64,000 nt of DNA, taken from contig NZ_CP117879.1 of NCBI RefSeq assembly GCF_028736155.1, forward strand, positions 4,588,001 to 4,652,000, in the 5' to 3' direction. Each line of letters starts with the position of its first letter. Within the stretch, counting starts at the first letter, position 1. The notes under the pieces were generated by a model, which had not been told where the DNA came from, made no database searches, and saw only the letters and a list, made by a program, of their open reading frames with translations. Position numbers and translations under genes: made by a program. This stretch comes from Flavobacterium sp. KACC 22763. Its GTDB lineage: Bacteria; Bacteroidota; Bacteroidia; Flavobacteriales; Flavobacteriaceae. Positions 61,930 through 64,000 of this stretch are shown in pieces.

Positions 61930-62418
61930 TTATTTTTTCTGAAGTTTTGCAATCAAAGCGTCTTCAATTGGTGCTTTTATTTTGGTTACGGCATCAACTT
62001 CGTCATTCGGAATTGTCATTGACAGCACATAATGCTGAATTTTCCATTCGTTCCCCACTTTTATTAAAACTCCAGAACCGCGACAGATTTTCATTTGTGT
62101 ATCTAGCAATTCATCAAACCAAGCAATTTTTCCTGATTTATCAAAAAAGATATGACGTTCTAGAGCTTTAAAATTCCAAGTCGTTCCTTTATCAAAAAAA
62201 GGCTTTGCCCAGATAGCAAATTCTTTTTTGGTCCAATTTTCGGTTGCATCGGTTCCGATGTAAATGGCATCGTCTGCCAAGACATTAAAGTAGGCATCGT
62301 ATTTTACCTCGCCAGCAGCTTTGTGCCAAGCGTCAAGAGTCTGATTGATTTTGATTTTGTCTGTTTGCGCATTGGCAAAAGAAGCAACAAATAAAAGGAG
62401 TAAAAGTGTTTTTTTCAT
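61930..62418 (-). CDS. Secreted SnoaL/NTF2-like protein
   Basis: The 162-residue protein has a signal peptide (MKKTLLLLLFVASFANAQ) and an NTF2-like fold of the SnoaL/DUF4440 kind: LDAWHKAAGEVKYDAYFNVL, DDAIYIGTDATENWTKKEF, KIAWFDELLDTQMKICRGSG and NEWKIQHYVLSMTIPNDE. This is close to the nuclear transport factor 2-like group of exported Bacteroidota proteins. No clear catalytic set; function unknown. Confidence 0.82.
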   Translation of the reverse strand: MKKTLLLLLFVASFANAQTDKIKINQTLDAWHKAAGEVKYDAYFNVLADDAIYIGTDATENWTKKEFAIWAKPFFDKGTTWNFKALERHIFFDKSGKIAWFDELLDTQMKICRGSGVLIKVGNEWKIQHYVLSMTIPNDEVDAVTKIKAPIEDALIAKLQKK

Positions 62419-62621
62419 GAGATATGTTATTTGAGTTTAAAGGTATAATTTTTTTAACGATGGAAGTGAGGTTTCTCGCAATGCTATTTTTTGAATCTCG
62501 CAAAGTCGAAGAGTCACAGAGTCGCAAAGTTTATTTTAAGATGCCTAATGACTATGTACCTTTGTTCCTCATTAAATTATCATTAACATTACTCATGTGA
62601 TTTAATCTCTCAAAAAACCAC

Positions 62622-62629
62622 TATATTTG
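62622..62629 (+). promoter_or_regulatory. Promoter -7 box for the repeat lipoprotein
   Basis: TATATTTG, exact TAnnTTTG, 25 nt before the ATG; a weak -33-like TTTA lies 17 nt upstream of it. Confidence 0.45.
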
Positions 62630-62654
62630 ATTCATCAATAAAAATACCCCCATC

Positions 62655-63314
62655 ATGAATGCAAAAATACTTCTAGGCTCACTAGCTGTTACTTCTTTAC
62701 TTTTTATTTCCTGTAAAAAGGAATTAGAACCGCAGGCAAGTACAGCATCTTCCGAATTAGTAAGATTAGGACTTGCAAAAGATACAACTAAACCTGCAGC
62801 GCCAGTGGTACAAAACCCTGCAGCAAATCCAAATACAGTTTTAAGCGATACTAAAGGAATCAATCCTGCTCACGGACAGCCGGGACACCGTTGCGATATT
62901 GCAGTTGGAGCACCTTTAAATTCTGCACCGACACAGCAAGTACAAGCGACTCAAGGACAAACCGTTCAGGTAAATCCGAGTCAGCAGAAAATGGTGACAA
63001 CTACAACAACTACACCTGTTAAAGTAGCAAAAGGGATGAATCCGCCACACGGACAGCCAGGACACAGATGTGATATTCCTGTTGGAGCGCCTTTAAACTC
63101 GCCTAAAGCGACAACAACTGCAACAACGACAAATACAGCTCAAAGCGGAACAGTTACTCAAAATTTTACGGTTTCTCCGCCAGCTTCAAACCCAGTTCCT
63201 GCATTGTTAAGCACAGAAGGTACTGAAGCGACAGTTGCAGACGGAATGAATCCGCCACACGGAAAACCGGGTCACCGTTGCGATATTGCAGTAGGCGCAC
63301 CGTTACCTAAATAA
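62655..63314 (+). CDS. Lipoprotein with three NPPHGQPGHRCDI repeats
   Basis: The 219-residue protein has a lipobox LLFISC in MNAKILLGSLAVTSLLFISC and Pro/Thr/Gln-rich linkers. A motif, N-P-[AP]-H-G-[QK]-P-G-H-R-C-D-I-[AP]-V-G-A-P-L, occurs three times, the last at the C-terminus, each holding one Cys and two His. This spacing suggests metal or heme binding, or redox/thioether use, but I know no proven function. Linkers between repeats vary in length and are low in complexity, so the repeats seem to be the functional unit. Confidence 0.75.
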   Translation: MNAKILLGSLAVTSLLFISCKKELEPQASTASSELVRLGLAKDTTKPAAPVVQNPAANPNTVLSDTKGINPAHGQPGHRCDIAVGAPLNSAPTQQVQATQGQTVQVNPSQQKMVTTTTTTPVKVAKGMNPPHGQPGHRCDIPVGAPLNSPKATTTATTTNTAQSGTVTQNFTVSPPASNPVPALLSTEGTEATVADGMNPPHGKPGHRCDIAVGAPLPK

Positions 63315-63316
63315 AG

Positions 63317-63459
63317 TAAACCATATAAGTGATATAAGTTAATTTAAGATTTTCACTTGTTGTTATCCATAAAAAAAGCGAAGCCGTAAAGTACTACTTT
63401 ACGGCTTCGTTGCTTTGTGATGTAAACTTAAAATGAACTTATATCACTTATATGGTTTA
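63317..63459. repeat. Copy 3 of the ACCATATAAG family with nested stem
   Basis: Perfect 24-bp outer arms (63317-63340 and 63436-63459) around a perfect 14-bp stem CGAAGCCGTAAAGT/ACTTTACGGCTTCG (63379-63392 with 63396-63409). It lies between converging genes and starts just after the lipoprotein stop, so it may also end transcription. Confidence 0.85.
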
Positions 63460-63467
63460 AAAAAAAA

Positions 63468-63782
63468 TTAATGTTCTTTTATCTTCTCGAAAGTGCTCGT
63501 CAATGTTTTTTTAGCTTTGGCCAATGCACCGCTAAAAGCTTTTTCTAGAGTGTCGGCATGTTCTGTAACCGTAATTGGCTGTAGTTTTACAGGACGAACT
63601 TCAATCACACATTTTTTGTCATGCAAGCTGAATTTTTCTCCATTTTCATCTCCAAAATGAATTTCTACGCGAGTAATTTTATCTTGAAAACGGTCTAAGC
63701 TTTTTTCTACTTCTCCAGAAAAATAACTTTCTAATCTTGCACTTCCTTCAATGTTTTTGTCGGTGTTGATTTGTACTTTCAT
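63468..63782 (-). CDS. Ribosome hibernation promoting factor (HPF/RaiA, short)
   Basis: The 104-residue protein is a short HPF: MKVQINTDKNIEGSARLESY, SLDRFQDKITRVEIHFGD, VIEVRPVKLQPITVTEHADT and LEKAFSGALAKAKKTL. It binds the 30S decoding region in stationary phase. No long C-terminal dimerisation domain, so it is the short type. Confidence 0.9.
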   Translation of the reverse strand: MKVQINTDKNIEGSARLESYFSGEVEKSLDRFQDKITRVEIHFGDENGEKFSLHDKKCVIEVRPVKLQPITVTEHADTLEKAFSGALAKAKKTLTSTFEKIKEH

Positions 63783-63809
63783 AACAAATAAAATTTAATG
63801 ATTCATTCT

Positions 63810-63840
63810 CAAACTTATAGATTTTAAAGATAAAAGACAA
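63810..63840 (-). promoter_or_regulatory. Promoter of the hibernation factor gene
   Basis: Minus strand TTG (63838-63840), 20-nt spacer, TAAGTTTG (63810-63817), 28 nt before the ATG. Good match to the Bacteroidota consensus. Confidence 0.6.
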
Positions 63841-64000
63841 GTAGGTTAAGGAAATATTATGAAATTTTAAATTGATTTATTTTTCAATTTTGTAATTTCG
63901 ATTTGGAGAAAATATACTTAGAGTATTTTATTTTTAAAATAAAGAAAAAACTTACAAGTTATTTTTGTTTTTCATATATTTGGAGTTCCTAAATGCAAAA

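Noticed and set aside
1-64000. tRNA, rRNA, prophage or transposase genes
   Set aside because: Looked for T-loop GTTCGA-type motifs, rRNA cores and integrase or transposase motifs on both strands; none was found.
63975-64000. New gene starting at the right edge (TATATTTG at 63975, ATG at 63993)
   Set aside because: The promoter-like box is reasonable, but only two codons are visible, so no gene can be claimed.

Overview
The window looks like a chromosomal segment of a Flavobacterium-type member of the Bacteroidota. The base composition is AT-rich. Promoters fit the Bacteroidota pattern TTTG / about 19 nt / TAnnTTTG. Typical family proteins are present: a DnaE with fused exonuclease, a MurF-alanine racemase fusion, SusC/ZnuD-style TonB receptors, PorT-like barrels and DUF3050. 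Many spacers hold the dispersed palindromic repeats common in flavobacterial genomes. I saw no tRNA, rRNA, prophage, insertion sequence or CRISPR array.

The most unusual part is 3.3-14.2 kb, a peptide-export island. It starts with a membrane-anchored TPR/AraC-type regulator (3291-5072). Next come four tandem, near-identical 48-49 aa double-glycine peptides on the minus strand (5083-5826), each with the same Gly/Asn-rich tail. A long regulatory gap (5827-6411) carries a tandem 23-bp direct repeat. On the plus strand follow a C39-like/VKOR/thioredoxin oxidase (6412), three cysteine-containing leader peptides (8030, 8279, 8473), a candidate structured RNA with its own terminator (about 8739-8925), a C39-peptidase ABC exporter (8980), its HlyD adaptor (11175) and an S41 peptidase (12499). 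All seven peptide leaders can be aligned in one register (I at -4, Q or L at -7, I or L at -12, G at -2). The three plus-strand cores have 4, 2 and 6 cysteines. I infer a secreted peptide system with disulfide formation by VKOR-Trx and leader removal plus export by the C39 transporter. Function (bacteriocin, signal or other) is not shown by the sequence.

The rest is mainly housekeeping. From 0-3.1 kb: AraC regulator, DUF3050 protein, glutaryl-CoA-dehydrogenase-like enzyme. From 14.2-16.7 kb: TrmN6-like methyltransferase, four-helix-bundle protein, rimM-rpsP. From 16.8-23.1 kb: a lipoprotein, an RRM protein and the leucine operon leuC-leuD-leuA-leuB read from a good promoter at 23078-23107. 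From 23.5-31.5 kb: AraC/SDR pair, dnaE, an outer-membrane barrel. From 31.7-39.6 kb: Gfo/Idh oxidoreductase, S9 prolyl oligopeptidase, a ZnuD-like TonB receptor with a His/Cys-rich small protein, a PorT-like barrel and a membrane protein. From 40-44.1 kb: murF-alr, mscL, asd. From 44.2-48.2 kb: two small accessory genes, then an Fe-S themed minus-strand group (Mrp, NifU domain, unknown, ferredoxin). From 48.5-57.9 kb: L,D-transpeptidase; MacB-like permease, ATPase and HlyD adaptor divergent from a sigma-54 response regulator and histidine kinase. From 58-64 kb: alkyltransferase-like protein, LysE exporter, trmB, amt, an SnoaL-like protein, a lipoprotein with three copies of a Cys/His motif, and a ribosome hibernation factor.

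Spacers are dominated by palindromes. One family with ends ACCATATAAGTGATATAAG occurs three times (35.2, 57.9, 63.3 kb), each time around an inner stem. Several computed open frames run into such repeats through TTG or GTG codons, so starts were moved to the internal ATG for leuB, trmN6, the Gfo/Idh enzyme, murF-alr, the HlyD-type adaptor and the His-rich protein.
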